Below, piece after piece: positions 23,241-34,580 of a DNA stretch of 64,000 nt. Each line of letters begins with the position of its first letter. Positions within the stretch are counted from its first letter, which is position 1. This DNA comes from Magnolia sinica (Eukaryota; Streptophyta; Magnoliopsida; Magnoliales; Magnoliaceae), in contig NC_080584.1 of the NCBI RefSeq assembly GCF_029962835.1, positions 84,224,862 to 84,288,861 on the forward strand, read 5' to 3'. A model generated the notes under the pieces. The model was not told the origin of the DNA. It saw nothing but the letters and a program-made list of their open reading frames with translations, and ran no database searches. Made by a program: the position numbers and the translations under genes.

Positions 23241-23699
23241 GTCAGCTACTGAAGTGACATCACCAAGTTCTGTGGGCCCCACTATGATGTATGTGTTATA
23301 TCCACACCGTCCATCCATTTTTAGATGTCATTTTAGGGTACGAACCAAAGTGTAAGGCAAATAAAAATTTGTAATTCACAATGGAGGGAGAGTGATTTGA
23401 AACTATCCCAAGGCATATCATAATGTTTATTTAAAATCCAACCTGTTCTAAAGTTAAAAAATATATGAAATAAGGGAAAACATAAATATCAACTTGATCT
23501 GAAACTTTTGTGGCCTTTACAAGTTTTTAATGTTGAGCTTCGTTGTCCCACTATTTTCTATGATGGGTCCACTAGAACTTTGGATTAAATCGTTCTTTGA
23601 ATATTGCCTTAAAATGATTTCTATAAATGGAGAGAAGGTACAGATACCAAAAATACATAAGGGAGGCTCACCAAACTTGCTGACGTTACTTCAGTAGCT
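23241..23699. mobile_element. Palindromic MITE-like element
   Basis: Left terminus GTCAGCTACTGAAGTGACAT plus CACCAAGTTCTGTGGG pairs with the reverse complement of the right terminus near 23,665-23,699 (AAACTTGCTGACGTTACTTC). The interior is the usual mirrored unit. No coding capacity. Confidence 0.8.
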
Positions 23700-24720
23700 A
23701 GCCTACTTAACCTGTCAGTAGCTAATCCGTGCCCGTGGAAACGCTCTCTCGTGGAACCCTCTCTCCTTTCACACTTACGCCGCTTCTCGATCAGAAAGCG
23801 GCGGTGCATTAATTGGCCAACCTAACTCTCGGGTCATTCCGATAGCGTCTCCACCATCTAGATATTCATGCGTGACACGTTGGCAAAGAAAAGGACAAAT
23901 CCAACTTGACAATCTGTCGAGCCGCTTTAATGAAAAACTGCTGCACGGAAAGCGTCAACGGATTTCCTGGCGTTACCGGAACTCTAAGATTCGTTCACGT
24001 GTGACACTGCTCAAGGCCGCACGATAGAGAAATCAGAACCACTCATCGGGTGATCCTCAAGTATATGAAAGATAATTAGGTGGGCTACGTATACACCTGA
24101 CATATTAAGGACTGACTGATGAGTAGCTCTGATCTTTCACACGTGTGTTGTCATGCCATGTGTGAGGCAAGTGCTAAATAATTTTATTTTATTTTTAAAA
24201 AAAAAAAAAAAAAAACTAGGGAGTTATCCCTATCGACCATCTGATTCTTTGGAGTTGGAACGCCTCACATGTGATTAATGATTAACATCTTCCCTGTAAT
24301 CCTGCCTACACTCCTACTTGGGTCGACCCCACCTACATTAATTGGCGCATTAGCATGAGATATATACGAAGTAATTAAAGATGGATGATGGCATACATGG
24401 AACATCTTTATTTGCAGGGTGAAAAAAAAAAAATGAATGGTAATATATATGGTACATTAGTACATGTGGGGCATTAGAGTACCAGAAGAGGCACACGTAT
24501 CACCGTAGACACCTCACTCGACATGTAGTGATTGGACGCATTAGTACTAAATTATGAACCACCTGACTCAAAACCCTAGAACTTGGAACCCACAAACCTT
24601 GACTTAAAACTCAAAAATCTTATCCAACCTAACATAGGGAAGGACGTTATGAGGTCACTGTCTTCCTCTTAGAATAATTACTTCGAATCCACGAAGTTTG
24701 CTGTACTTTTCACATATTTT
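23700..24720. other. Intergenic DNA with a LINE ORF1-like scrap
   Basis: No gene is recognised. The segment at 23,762-23,791 matches the LINE ORF1 start region (21,711-21,740) over about 29 bp with one mismatch, in the same orientation. It is followed in both cases by an ATGCA when read on the minus strand. The rest contains poly(A) tracts near 24,198-24,216 and 24,421-24,433 and is unassigned. Confidence 0.4.
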
Positions 24721-24724
24721 AAAG

Positions 24725-25150
24725 AAAAAAAAAAGTACATACATGCCACAAGAATTTCATTAATCATCAAAATATACAATGATTCGGGTGGGTCCCAACA
24801 AAAAGATTGCGGACCACAAATATCAAATATCCACATTATTAACTAGACATTAAGACAGAAGAGAACTTCCTAGAGATCCTCCGCTCAACCATATACAAAC
24901 CAAGTGTCCTCCTGAAGTAAGGGACTAGGGAGGGGAGGAACGACAAACAACTACGGGAAAGGAAGGGCGGCCATGAAGATAGATCCACAATCAAGGGCAT
25001 CAAATGGCACGTAGGCCTGCTTTATCCAACGCTAGCGCTCCTCTACCTAACCTCGGAAGGTGAGAGTGACACCTGAATATTCTGTTTAGGCATCCGTCGC
25101 TTGCCATTCTTGCTAGCGCATCAGCCACTGAGTTCCCATCTGATCTCGTC
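24725..25150 (-). mobile_element. 5'-truncated LINE 3' end
   Basis: On the minus strand, SDGNSVADALARMASDG is the last acidic motif of a LINE RNase H. It is followed by about 30 further codons, a stop, and a 3' UTR with GATGATTAATGAAATTCTTG leading to a T/A-rich tail near 24,723. The matching motif in the large LINE is GNGSADGLARMAS. The body upstream of RNase H is missing, as usual for 5'-truncated LINE insertions. Confidence 0.75.
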
Positions 25151-26275
25151 ACAGATATTACTCAAATCCAAAAGGGAATAAAAGAAATAAATTCCAATAA
25201 ATTTGAAAATAAATTGATTGATAATTGTCTAATGTGTGTCCCCATTATACCATTAATAAAGAAAAAAAACTAAATCAAAATTCGTAATCATAAAAAATAG
25301 CAAAATTAAAAATCGTAATTATAAAAAAAATAGCAAAATTAAAACTCTAATAAAAATCTTAATTCTAATAAAACTCTTCTAATGGCTAATTTCTAAAAAT
25401 AAAAATTTCAAATAAAATTTTACTAGAATAGTCATATCATGATTACAAGTTATTTCTTTCAAAATAAAAATAAAAATCTAAAACTCTAAAAATAATGAAA
25501 TATAAAAAATTAAAATTACTAAAAATGGTTCCTCCCCCCCCCCTTTAAATTTCATTTTCGAGATGAAAAGCCTGTTCGTTGATGAAACGGACAGACATGG
25601 CCCACTTTGTGGGTTGGTTCACTTCCAATGACCCGTTACAATAAAGATTGATAGGTTATGCGCCCGGTAACAATACTCGGATCAAAAGTTATTTTCAATT
25701 TACGATTCACCCTCTTTTGGTCCAACCATGCTAAGAATGTATCAGTGATAGGTCATACATCAAAACCCATATAAGTCTACCTAAAGCACCCAAAATCTAA
25801 TCCACACTAGCCCAAGACCCATTCTTCACCATCCTAACCTCACCACAAGGCCGGATTAATGGAAAAAAAAGAGCAATCGAAATCATATTTCTCTTTGGCC
25901 TCATCCTACAACGAGAACCTGACACATGGCACTAGGGACATCCTTGAGTCTGTTGTGCCCCGAAATTAGGGTCAAAGAAGGTAACACAAATTCAATTTTC
26001 GCTATCATGTTGAATCTAGGGATGTGATGATGGTCACATGACCACGAGGAGTAATGTCTTAAATAGGGTATCGGTCTAACATACTCACTACCGGAAATTA
26101 AATTTCCTCTAATGATGACTCACTCTTTTAGTTGATTATTTTCCATTGTCTTTCATCCGAATTATAAAATTTACATCCTAGGAGTCAATAAAAGGAGACC
26201 ATGTATCACATGGGGTCTTAAAAATCAATCACTTTAATCCATGTGATATTTCACTTTTCACTTACCCATTTATTC
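25150..26275. other. AT-rich intergenic DNA
   Basis: 25,150-25,530 is very AT-rich with repeated AAAAATCTTAAT-like words and a short poly(C) near 25,531. 25,560-26,275 is of ordinary composition. I recognise no gene or element in it. Confidence 0.5.
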
Positions 26276-26765
26276 ACTACCAAAAAAACGGGTAAAGGCT
26301 ACGGATTTAATCCGTAGCCATAGACCTAAGGCTACGAATTAAGTCCGTAGCTAGTCCGTAACACGACCGTCGTCGTAGGTGCCATAACGATAGGTTTGGA
26401 ACCTATGGCTACGGATTAAAACCGTAGCTATAGGTCTATGGCTACGGATTAAATCCGTAGCCTTTTCCCTTGTAGCAAAAAACATAAACAGCTATAGATA
26501 TTATTTGTAGCTGAAAGTCCGTAGCAATAGGCCAAAATTTAAAAGGCTATACCTATCTGATTATTGGCTACGGATTTAATCCGTAGCTATATGTTAAATA
26601 GCTATAGATATAATCCATAGCAATTATATCTGTAGCAAAAACTTCAAACAGCTACGAATATTATTTGTAGCTGAAAGTCCGTAACAATATGCCAAAATTA
26701 AAAAGGCTACACCTGTCTGACTAGTGGCTACAATCAGTATCCGTAGCTATTTTGTACATTGAAAA
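26276..26765. repeat. CACTA left subterminal repeat region
   Basis: GGCTACGGATTTAATCCGTAGC-type palindromes and half-sites (GCTATAGATATTATTTGTAGC variants) occur about ten times in both orientations. These resemble the subterminal transposase-binding repeats of CACTA elements. Confidence 0.85.
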
Positions 26766-27000
26766 ATTAAATCACCTGTTCATTCAATTACCACCTGTTC
26801 CTTCAAATACCACCTGTACAATCATTCATTCATTCAATTACAATCATTCATTCATTCATTCAATTACAATTACAATCCTTCATTCATTCAATTACAATTA
26901 CAATCCTTCATTCAATTAATTGCAATTACAATCAATTACAGTTACAAATACAATAATGCTGAAAATACAAATCTTTGGCTTCATTAGAGAAATGTGCTCG
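26765..27000. repeat. ATTC/CAATTACA-rich tandem repeats
   Basis: Imperfect tandem words TTCATTCATTCAATTACAAT and CACCTGTTC repeat over about 180 bp inside the CACTA element. No coding potential. Confidence 0.75.
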
Positions 27001-27199
27001 ACTTCACCGAATTTCAGCAGCTTCGTATATTCCATCATCCTACAAACAGTCATGTCATTCATAAATTAGAATGCCCATTAGAGAAAAGAAAGACAGTGAA
27101 AGAAGTGCATCACGTATAACCACTTTTTTTTTCTTAATGAATTAAAAAAAAAAACTCAAAGAGGAATAAAATTGACACAAAAGAAATGGTCTCACCATA

Positions 27200-30100
27200 T
27201 GATTATAGGTTTAGGTTTGGTTTAGGTTTAGGTTATAGGTTTAGGTTAAGGTTAGGCTATAGGTTATAATTAAGTTTAGGTTATAGGTTAAGGTTTAGCT
27301 TATAGATTGTGGTTTAGGTTTAGGTTAAGGTTTAGGTTATAGGTTATAGCTTTTGGGAAGTTGATTACAGGTTAAGGTTTAGGTTTAGGAAATCGGGTTC
27401 GGGTTCGGGATCGGGTTTAGATTTGGGCTTTCAAGTTTAGGTTTAGGTTAGGGAGTTGAGATTAGGATTAGGTGTAGGTTTGGGTTTAAGAATTTGAGAA
27501 TACATTTAGGTTTTAAGTTTAGGTTTAAGTTAAAGGTTTTAGGAAAGGTTACAAGTTTAGGTTAGGTTTATGTTTAGGTTTAGGTTTAGGTTATAGGTTA
27601 TAGCTTTAGGGAATTGAGAATGGGTTATGGTTTAGGGAAAGGTTAGGTTTAGGTAATAGGTTTTGGGATTTGGGAATAGTTTTAGGTTATAAGTATAGGT
27701 TTAGGTTAGGTTATAGGTTAAGGTTTAGGGATTTGAGTTTAGGCTATAGGTTTAGGTTTAGGTTTAGGTCTAGGTTGAGGTTTATGGAATTGAGTTTAGG
27801 TTATAGGTTTAGGTAATAGGTTTTGGGATTTGGGAATAGTTTTAGGTTATAAGTATAAGTTTATGTTAGGTTATAGGTTAAGGTTTAGGAATTTCAGTTT
27901 AGGTTATAGGATTAGGTTTAGGTTTAGGTTTAGGGATTTGAGTTTAGGTTATAGGTTTAGGTTTAGGTTTTATGTTTAGGTTTAGGTTTATGTTTGAGTT
28001 TTGGGATTTGAGAATGGGTTCGGGTTTAGGTTATAGGTTTTGGAATTTGAGAATGGGTTCGGGTTTAGGTTATAAGTTTTGGTTTTGGTTTAGGTTTATA
28101 TTATAGGTTTTTAGATTTTGGGATTTGGGAATAGTTTTAGGTTATAAGTATAGGTTTAGGTTAGGTTATAGGTTAAGGTTTAGGGATTTGAGTTTAGGTT
28201 ATAGGATTAGGTTACGGTTTCGGTTTAGGATATAGGTTTTGGGATTTGAGAATGGGTTCGGGTTTAGGTTATAGGTTTTGGTTTTGGTTTTGATTTTGAT
28301 TTTGGTTATAGGTTTAGGTTTAGGTTATAGGTTTTTGAATTTGAGAATGGGTTCGAGTTTAGGTTATAGGTTATGGTTTTGGTTTAGGTTATAGGTTTTG
28401 ATTTAGGTTATAGGTTATAGGTTTATGTTAAGGTTTAGGTTTAGGTTAAAGGTTTTGGGATTTGAGAATGAGTTCACGTCTAGGTTATAGGTTTTGGTTT
28501 TGGTTTTGGTTTAGGTTATAGGTTTTGGTTTAGGTTATAGGTTTTGGAATTTGAGAATGGGTTCGGGCTTATAGGTTTTGGTTTAGGTTATATGTTTATG
28601 TTTAGGCTATAGGTTTTCGTTTTGGTTTAGGTTTAGGTTATAGGTTTTAGTTTAAGTTATAGGTTATATGTTTTGATTTAGGTTATAGGTTATAGGTTTA
28701 GGTTTTAGGTTTTGGTTGTGGTTTTGATTTAGGTTATAGGTTATAGGTTTAGGTTAAGGTTTTAGGGAAAGATAATAGGTTTTTATTTAGATTATAGGTT
28801 ATAGGTTTAGGTTTTAGGTTTAGGTTTAGGTTTTGATTTATATTATAGGTTATAGGTTTAGGTTTAGGTTATAAGTTTTGAGATTTGAGAATGGGTTCGA
28901 GCTTAGGTTATAGGTTTTGGTTTTGGTTTTGGTTATAGGTTTTGGGATTTGAGAATGGGTTCGGGTTTAGGTTATAAGTTTTGGTTTTGGTTTAGGTTTA
29001 CGTTATATGTTTTTGGATTTGAGGATGGGTTATGGTTTAGGTTTAGGAAATCGGGTTCAGGTTCGGGATTAGGTTTAAGTTTGGGTTTTCAAGTTTAGGT
29101 TTAGGTTTAGGTTAGGGAGTTGAGATTAGGATTAGATGTAGGTTTTGCTTTAGGGAATTGAGTTTAGGTTATAAGTATAAGTTTTAGTTTAGGTTATAGG
29201 TTTTGGGATTTGATAATGGGTTCAGGTTTAGGTTATAGGTTTTGGATTTGAGAATGGGTTTAGGTAATAGGTTTTGGAATTTGGGAATAGTTTTAGGTTA
29301 TAAGTATAGGTTTAGGTTAGGTTATAGGTTAAGGTTTAGGGATTTGAGTTTAGGCTATAGGTTTAGGTTTAGGTCTAGGTTGAGGTTTAGGGAATTGAGT
29401 TTAGGCTATAGGTTTAGGTTTAGGTTTAGGTTGAGGTTTATGTTATATAGGTTTAGGTTATAGGTTTAGGTTATAGGTTTAGGTTTAGGTTTAGGTTTAG
29501 GTAATAGGTTTTGGGATTTAGGAATAGTTTTAGGTTATAAGTATAGGTTTAGGTTAGGTTATAGGTTAGGTTTTGGGATTTGAGTTTAGGCTATAGGTTT
29601 AGGTTTAGGTCTAGGTTTAGGTTATAGGTTAAGGTTTAGGGATTTGAGTTTAGGCTATAGGTTTAGGATTAGGTCTAGGTTGAGGTTTAAGGAATTGAGT
29701 TTAGGTTATAGGTTTAGGTTTAGGTTTAGGTTGAGGTTTAGGGAATTGAGTTTAGGTTATAGGTTTAGGTTTAGGTTTAGGTTTAGGTAATAGGTTTTGG
29801 GATTTGGGAATAGTTTTAGGTTATAAGTATAGGTTTAGGTTAGGTTATAGGTTAAGGTTTTGGGATTTGAGTTTAGGTTATAGGTTTAGGATTAGGTCTA
29901 GGTTGAGGATTAGGGAATTGAGTTTAGGTTATAGGTTTAGGTTTAGGTTTAGGTTGAGGTTTGGGTTTTGGAATTTGAGAATGGGTTCGGGTTTAGGTTA
30001 TAGGTTTTGGTTTTGGTTTAGGTTATAGGTCTTGGGATTTGATAATAGGTTCAGGTTTAGGTTATAGGTTTTGGATTTGGGAATGGGTTTAGGTAATAGG

Positions 30101-30900
30101 TTTTAGGATTTGGGAATAGTTTTAGGTTTTAAGTATAAGTTTAGGTTAGGTTATAGGTTAAGGTTTAGGGATTTGAGTTTAGGCTATAGGTTTAGGATTA
30201 GGTCTAGGTTGAGGTTTAGGGAATTGAGTTTAGGCTATAGGTTTAGGTTATAGGTTTAAGTTAAGGTTGAGGTTTTGGGTTATAGATTAAGGTTTTAGGT
30301 CATGGGTTTTGGTTTAGGTTATAGGTTATAGGTATAAGTTAAGGTTTAGGTTTAGGTTTAGGTTTAGGTTTAGGTTATAAGACATAGGTTTAGGGAATTG
30401 AGAATAGATTAAGGTTTAGGTTTAGGAAATCGGGTTTGGGTTCGGGATCGGGTTTATGTTTGGGTTTTCAAGTTTAGGTATAGGTTTAGGTTAGGGAGTT
30501 ACGATTAGGATTAGGTGTAGGTTTAAGTTTAGGGAATTGAGAATACATTTAGGAAATAGGTTTAGGTTTAGGTTTTAGGTTTTAGGTTAAGGTTATATGT
30601 TCAAGTTTAGGTTATAGGTTTAAGTTAAGGTTGAGGTTTAGGTTATAGGTTAAGGTTTTAGGTCATGGGTTTTGGTTTAAGTTATAGGTTATAGGTATAA
30701 GTTAAGGTTTAGGTTTAGGTTTAGGTTATAAGACATAGGTTTAGGGAATTGAGAATAGGTTAAGGTTTAGGTTTAGGATATCGGGTTTGGGTTCAGGATG
30801 GGGTTTATGTTTAGGTTTTCAAGTTTAGGTATAGGTTTAGGTTAAGGAGTTAAGATTAGGATTAGGTGTAGGTTCAAGTTTAGGTTTTGGTTTAGGTTAA
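27200..30900 (+). repeat. 3.7-kb telomere-like (TTTAGG)n degenerate array
   Basis: Almost the whole stretch is built from GGTTTA, GGTTATA and GGTTTTG words, with scattered TTTAGGG heptamers of the plant telomere type. It is not a pure telomere tract. A longer unit, containing TTGGGATTTGGGAATAG then TTTTAGGTTATAAGTATAGG, recurs near 27,660, 27,820, 28,120, 29,270, 29,510, 29,800 and 30,100. A second phrase (TTTGAGAATGGGTTCGGG) recurs many times. It lies wholly inside the CACTA element. Open frames across it (29,242-29,463 and 29,804-30,028) only spell Tyr-Arg-Phe-Arg repeats and are not genes. Confidence 0.95.
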
Positions 30901-30939
30901 GGGTATGGTCCCTGCAAAGCAAATACAGATATAAATACG

Positions 30940-31240
30940 GCCATCCGACATAAATGCCAGGCCCCTCCAATGTTGTCCATAAAAAATGGACAGCTTCATC
31001 ATGGTCATAATAGCGGTTCCCTCTTTCCAGGGAACCTCGCTCTTCCGAATAGCTCCGACGCACATCCGGGTCTGCTCCATTAATTTCGATCAAATACATA
31101 AACACGGCCTATCCAAATGGCCAGGCCCCTCCAATGCTGTCCATAGGAAATGGACAGCTTCATCATGGTCATAACGGCGGTTCCCACCTTCCAGGGACCC
31201 CCGCTCATCCGGATAGCTCCGACGCACATCCGGGTCTGCT
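30940..31240 (-). repeat. Duplicated ~130-bp block with conserved reading frame
   Basis: Two direct copies (about 30,957-31,078 and 31,124-31,232) share about 90% identity. On the minus strand both stay open in the same frame, through ADPDVRRSY, ERGSLE, GN, YDHDEAVHFLWT and LEGPG. I do not recognise the protein. Differences include Ser/Pro and Arg/Gly changes that keep the frame. It may be a captured exon that was duplicated inside the CACTA element. Whether it was ever coding is unknown. Confidence 0.6.
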
Positions 31241-31486
31241 CGAATGCTTACTTTATAAAAGAAAATCTCCCCTGTTTTCTCAAATTTTCCATTTCAATCT
31301 TTTTTGGCCCAAATCCATGTCAATGCATGAGAGTCATGCATAAACATGGATTTTAAGCAAAATACATGAGGAAAATTACAACATAGATATCATGCACACT
31401 ATATCACATAATGTATTGTTTGATGAACTACACATGTGCATTCTTGACAAGACACGTATTGTTGTCCATCTGCATTAACACTTACC

Positions 31487-31559
31487 CTTTGGTTGGTAAA
31501 ACCCAAGTAATCAGCTCCCATCATGAATTCAAGCAGAGCATATTTGCATCCCACAACAA
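31487..31559 (-). pseudogene. Possible captured exon, unidentified
   Basis: On the minus strand a TTATTTTAG acceptor is followed by 73 bp of open frame (reading GCKYALLEFMMGADYLGFTN) and a GTAAGT donor. The clean splice signals fit a captured exon. The protein family is not recognised. Confidence 0.4.
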
Positions 31560-31853
31560 CTAAAATAATAATAAAAATAAAATCAAGCACATACCTTCCA
31601 TTAAAAAGGGCAACATGTGTAAGCGTGGATTAGCCAGATTGAATTGTGTAGGGCCCTGAAAATTCAAATTGATTCAGAATTAGTCGTTGGTATCCTCATA
31701 AATATTGAGTAGTCTAGTATACAGTGTGTGCATTGATCAATGTTGAGTAGTATATAGGACAATCCGAAAGCCGGCTGCCAAGAACTATTTGTCTGTATAA
31801 AGAAGAAAACAGTACATGCCAAGCCCCACCCAACAAATGACCCATAATAATAC

Positions 31854-31940
31854 CTTTTGAATTACCCGGCACCCATACATCTGAAGGCTCCAAGGTTGAA
31901 TGTGGCCAGTAAGCTGATTTGCTAGTTCTTTTCTCTACTC
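31854..31940 (-). pseudogene. Captured PUMILIO (PUF) exon fragment
   Basis: Minus-strand translation gives [20 protein letters not shown] then RVIQK, followed directly by a GT donor (GGTATTATT). [13 protein letters not shown] is a hallmark Pumilio-repeat sequence of plant APUM proteins; here a Trp replaces the usual Leu. Only one exon end is recognisable, so this is a fragment and not a functional PUF gene. The parent exon border appears to be retained, which suggests capture from genomic DNA. Confidence 0.75.
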
Positions 31941-32544
31941 AGGGCTTCCATGATAAAAAAAACTGCAAAGACAAACAATAACCGAGCATTTTTATATCAT
32001 AGGCGAACGAGTTCATACAACCAACATGAGAATGAATATAGAGACTACCAGATCACCAGCCTACTGCCTTTTTAAAAAAGATAAAGGAGGGCAGATGAGC
32101 AGGGGAAAAAGAATTGAAGGTATCTTTACGGGGAAAAGAAAAAAAAAGGGAAGGAAACTAATGATTGTTTTTCTAGAAAAATCATACCTTTTAAATAACA
32201 TAATTGCCAAACACATCAGTCATCAATGTTGGAGCATGTGGGAGAACTTCTTCAAAAGCAGAATAACTACAAAGTGAATCAAGAATCAAAAGGAGCATAA
32301 ATGACAACAACTAGCATATGGTAGCCACATCCACCATGAGACTTGGAAGTTTTACACAGCTGTAAAATCCTACAAGGAACAAACTCCTCATCTTGCCCCT
32401 AATCTATCTGAACATCCTCATTTCAACTATAATCATCCTAGATATTTATAGAGTTGTGTTATTTTTTTAAATGATGGAATTTTATTAATAATCCAAAAAG
32501 CCACACAAATACCTGCAGTTATAAACAAATTACTGTTGCAAGCT

Positions 32545-32800
32545 TACCTGGAGGAATCAGACCAACAACAATGTAAGGTTTCTCAAATTACTCGAAGCAT
32601 GAGGAATCAGACCAGTCAGATTGTTTCGTTGCAACATCAACTCAACCAAATTCTTGAGATTCCATAATTCTGTAGGAATTGTACCTGAAATCTAATTTAT
32701 AAAAAAAATACAAAATTTTAAGCATGGTCAAATTACCCAAAGCAGGAGGAATTGGACCAGTCAGAGAGAAGTTGAAGATCCTTTTCTTTCTCAAGTAGTG
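32545..32800 (-). pseudogene. Captured LRR protein fragment
   Basis: Two minus-strand stretches fit the plant LRR consensus (LxxLxLxxNxLTGxIP). Near 32,690-32,560: SGTIPTELWNLKNLVELML, then RNNLTGLIP. Near 32,780-32,720: NFSLTGPIPPALGNL, then TMLKIL. They are separated by an AT-rich gap. The lower-coordinate block ends in a GTAAGC donor at 32,545. This is a piece of an LRR receptor-like protein. No kinase domain is present. Confidence 0.7.
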
Positions 32801-33242
32801 AAGCAACAAGGGAGCTTAATGCCTACAGAATATATGCATTTTCTTCAATACCTCTACCACAAGAACATATGCATTTTCTGACAAACTGCAAAAAAGAAAC
32901 TATTTGAGGTTATTCATGAAGTAAAAATTGATATAAGATGGACAAATGACAAATGACAAGTGAGAGTAAGACCCAAAACACTGCTTCATAAGGTCCTTTT
33001 TTTGTAATAAGCATCCAAAAAAATCCATTAAATAAAATACCCTATAGTTCCTCAGTCTAAGTTGCAAGTGGGACCCATGTCTAGAAAAAATTATTGTTAA
33101 ATCTGACAGGTTTTTCTAACCTTTTCTCAACATTTCAAAACAAGCGATGGACAGATGGTTATGAGCTTCTAATCAGCGCAATTTCGAGTCTTTAAGAACA
33201 TCCAATGAAAATAATGTATCGAATCCACTGTGACTTACTTCT

Positions 33243-33501
33243 TGTGCTAAGCCTTTGTGCCTTCATCAGATTACCAAGGTTGCTATGAGCATCAACCTGC
33301 CAATAAGGGGAAGATCTGCAAATAGTAATTTCAATGCATCTACAACAAAAGAAGGAAACTAAATGATAAAACAAAACAAGGATTCACCAAGCGAGGGTTC
33401 AATGCAAGAGCCTGGTGACAACACCGGGCTGCCTCATTAAGCCTTCCTTTCCTCATATATGCACTAGCTAAATTTGACCACGCATCACAGAAATGGCGAA
33501 G
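33243..33501 (-). pseudogene. Captured SECRET AGENT (O-GlcNAc transferase) exons
   Basis: Two adjacent minus-strand exons match the TPR region of plant SECRET AGENT O-linked GlcNAc transferase. Exon 33,388-33,501 reads FCDAWSNLASAYMRKGRLNE and CCHQALALNPRL, between a TTTGCAG acceptor and a GTGAAT donor. Exon 33,243-33,296 reads VDAHSNLGNLMKAQ after a TTGGCAG acceptor. A one-base insertion then shifts the frame (CAAAGGCTTAGC where CAAGGCTTAGC is expected). The intron between them is short (91 bp). Only these two TPR exons are present, so this is a captured gene fragment inside the CACTA element. Confidence 0.8.
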
Positions 33502-33999
33502 CTGCAAATCATAAAGAATAAACAATATACATATGCATATATATGTATAACAGAAAGCAGATAAGAAAGGTAGTCTTGTCCTCTAGTCAGTGATAAAGAT
33601 CAACAAAAAAGGGAAACATCATAAAATGTCTCCTTACAATACTTAACACAGAGAAAATCATAATTAAAATAGTTGAATCAAGATAAGATCCAATAGATAA
33701 AAAGGAGGATCATAGATGCATTCTTTTGTTTCTAATTTGTGAAACAACAAACAAAACCACCCAACTCATAAGAGAGAAGAGAAAACTGAGTCTTTTCCTC
33801 TAAATATCAACTAGGCCTGGCAATGGGCAGGCCTGGGGCTGGTTCAGCGTTGGATTTTGAAATAGACAGGCCAGGCCTATTCAAAATATCAATTTTGCCT
33901 AGCTCTGGCCCACCCCATTACCAGCCATAATGTCAATGTTCTCTAAGTAGCATGCTAATGTCTGTTTGGATCTGCCTATTTTTGATCTCATACCTTAAA

Positions 34000-34580
34000 A
34001 TGATATGAGAAAAGGGATGTACAGCTTGAATAAACAGATAGGTCACAGTGGCCCCCACAGATCTGCCCGTATGTTGTCAGCTGGGGTGGGACGCATTCCG
34101 CGTCCATTCCCTGAATACTCCCTTATGGAGAAATCTCAACCCTTCCATTTGGCCTGCAAATGGCCTTTCCATGCTGGGCCTGTCAGCTCAAAGTATCATT
34201 TCCCCTGCACATGTTTCAGCCATATCCTAAGGTCCAGGATCATATATTTCATCTGTATAGTTAGTAATCCGATTCCGGACCCAAGATCCACTAGGCCATT
34301 CCTACAATTTGTTGTCATTGGGAAATTCAACAATAAAGAGGCCAAAAGTTGAACGGCTTCAATCCTCCAATGCTGGAGAGTTTTGGGACGTATAATCTGA
34401 GACCGGGCCCCTGGAGGTGGAAATGGATTGCATCCAGCCCCTGCCTAGATAGACTTGGTCCAGGCAGGGGCTCTGTGGAGCCCACTGTGATGTATGGGTT
34501 TATACCACTCCATCCATCCATTTTGCCAGATCATTTTACGGTCTATCCAATATTCAAACATTATGTGAATGTTTCCTAAT
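34000..34580. other. CACTA interior with MITE-like fragments
   Basis: No gene is recognised. Words of the palindromic MITE family are visible (ccactgtgatgtatgggtttataccactccatcc near 34,483-34,516). Flanking 33,510-34,000 and 34,580-36,150 are unassigned AT-rich sequence with a poly(T) tract near 35,780-35,797. A possible tRNA-like B-box (GGGTTCAATCC) near 34,922 is not enough to call a SINE. Confidence 0.4.

Noticed and set aside
26765-27000. A CRISPR-like array
   Set aside because: The repeats are short, variable and without regular spacers; it is a tandem low-complexity tract in a plant transposon.
29242-30028. Arg/Tyr/Phe-rich open frames as genes
   Set aside because: They are translations of the GGTTTAGG-type array and have no start context or domain.
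27200-30900. A chromosome-end telomere
   Set aside because: The repeat is degenerate, mixed in period, lies inside CACTA ends and is flanked by unique sequence on both sides.
33243-33501. A functional SECRET AGENT gene
   Set aside because: Only two TPR exons are present and the second has a frameshift; no catalytic region is found.
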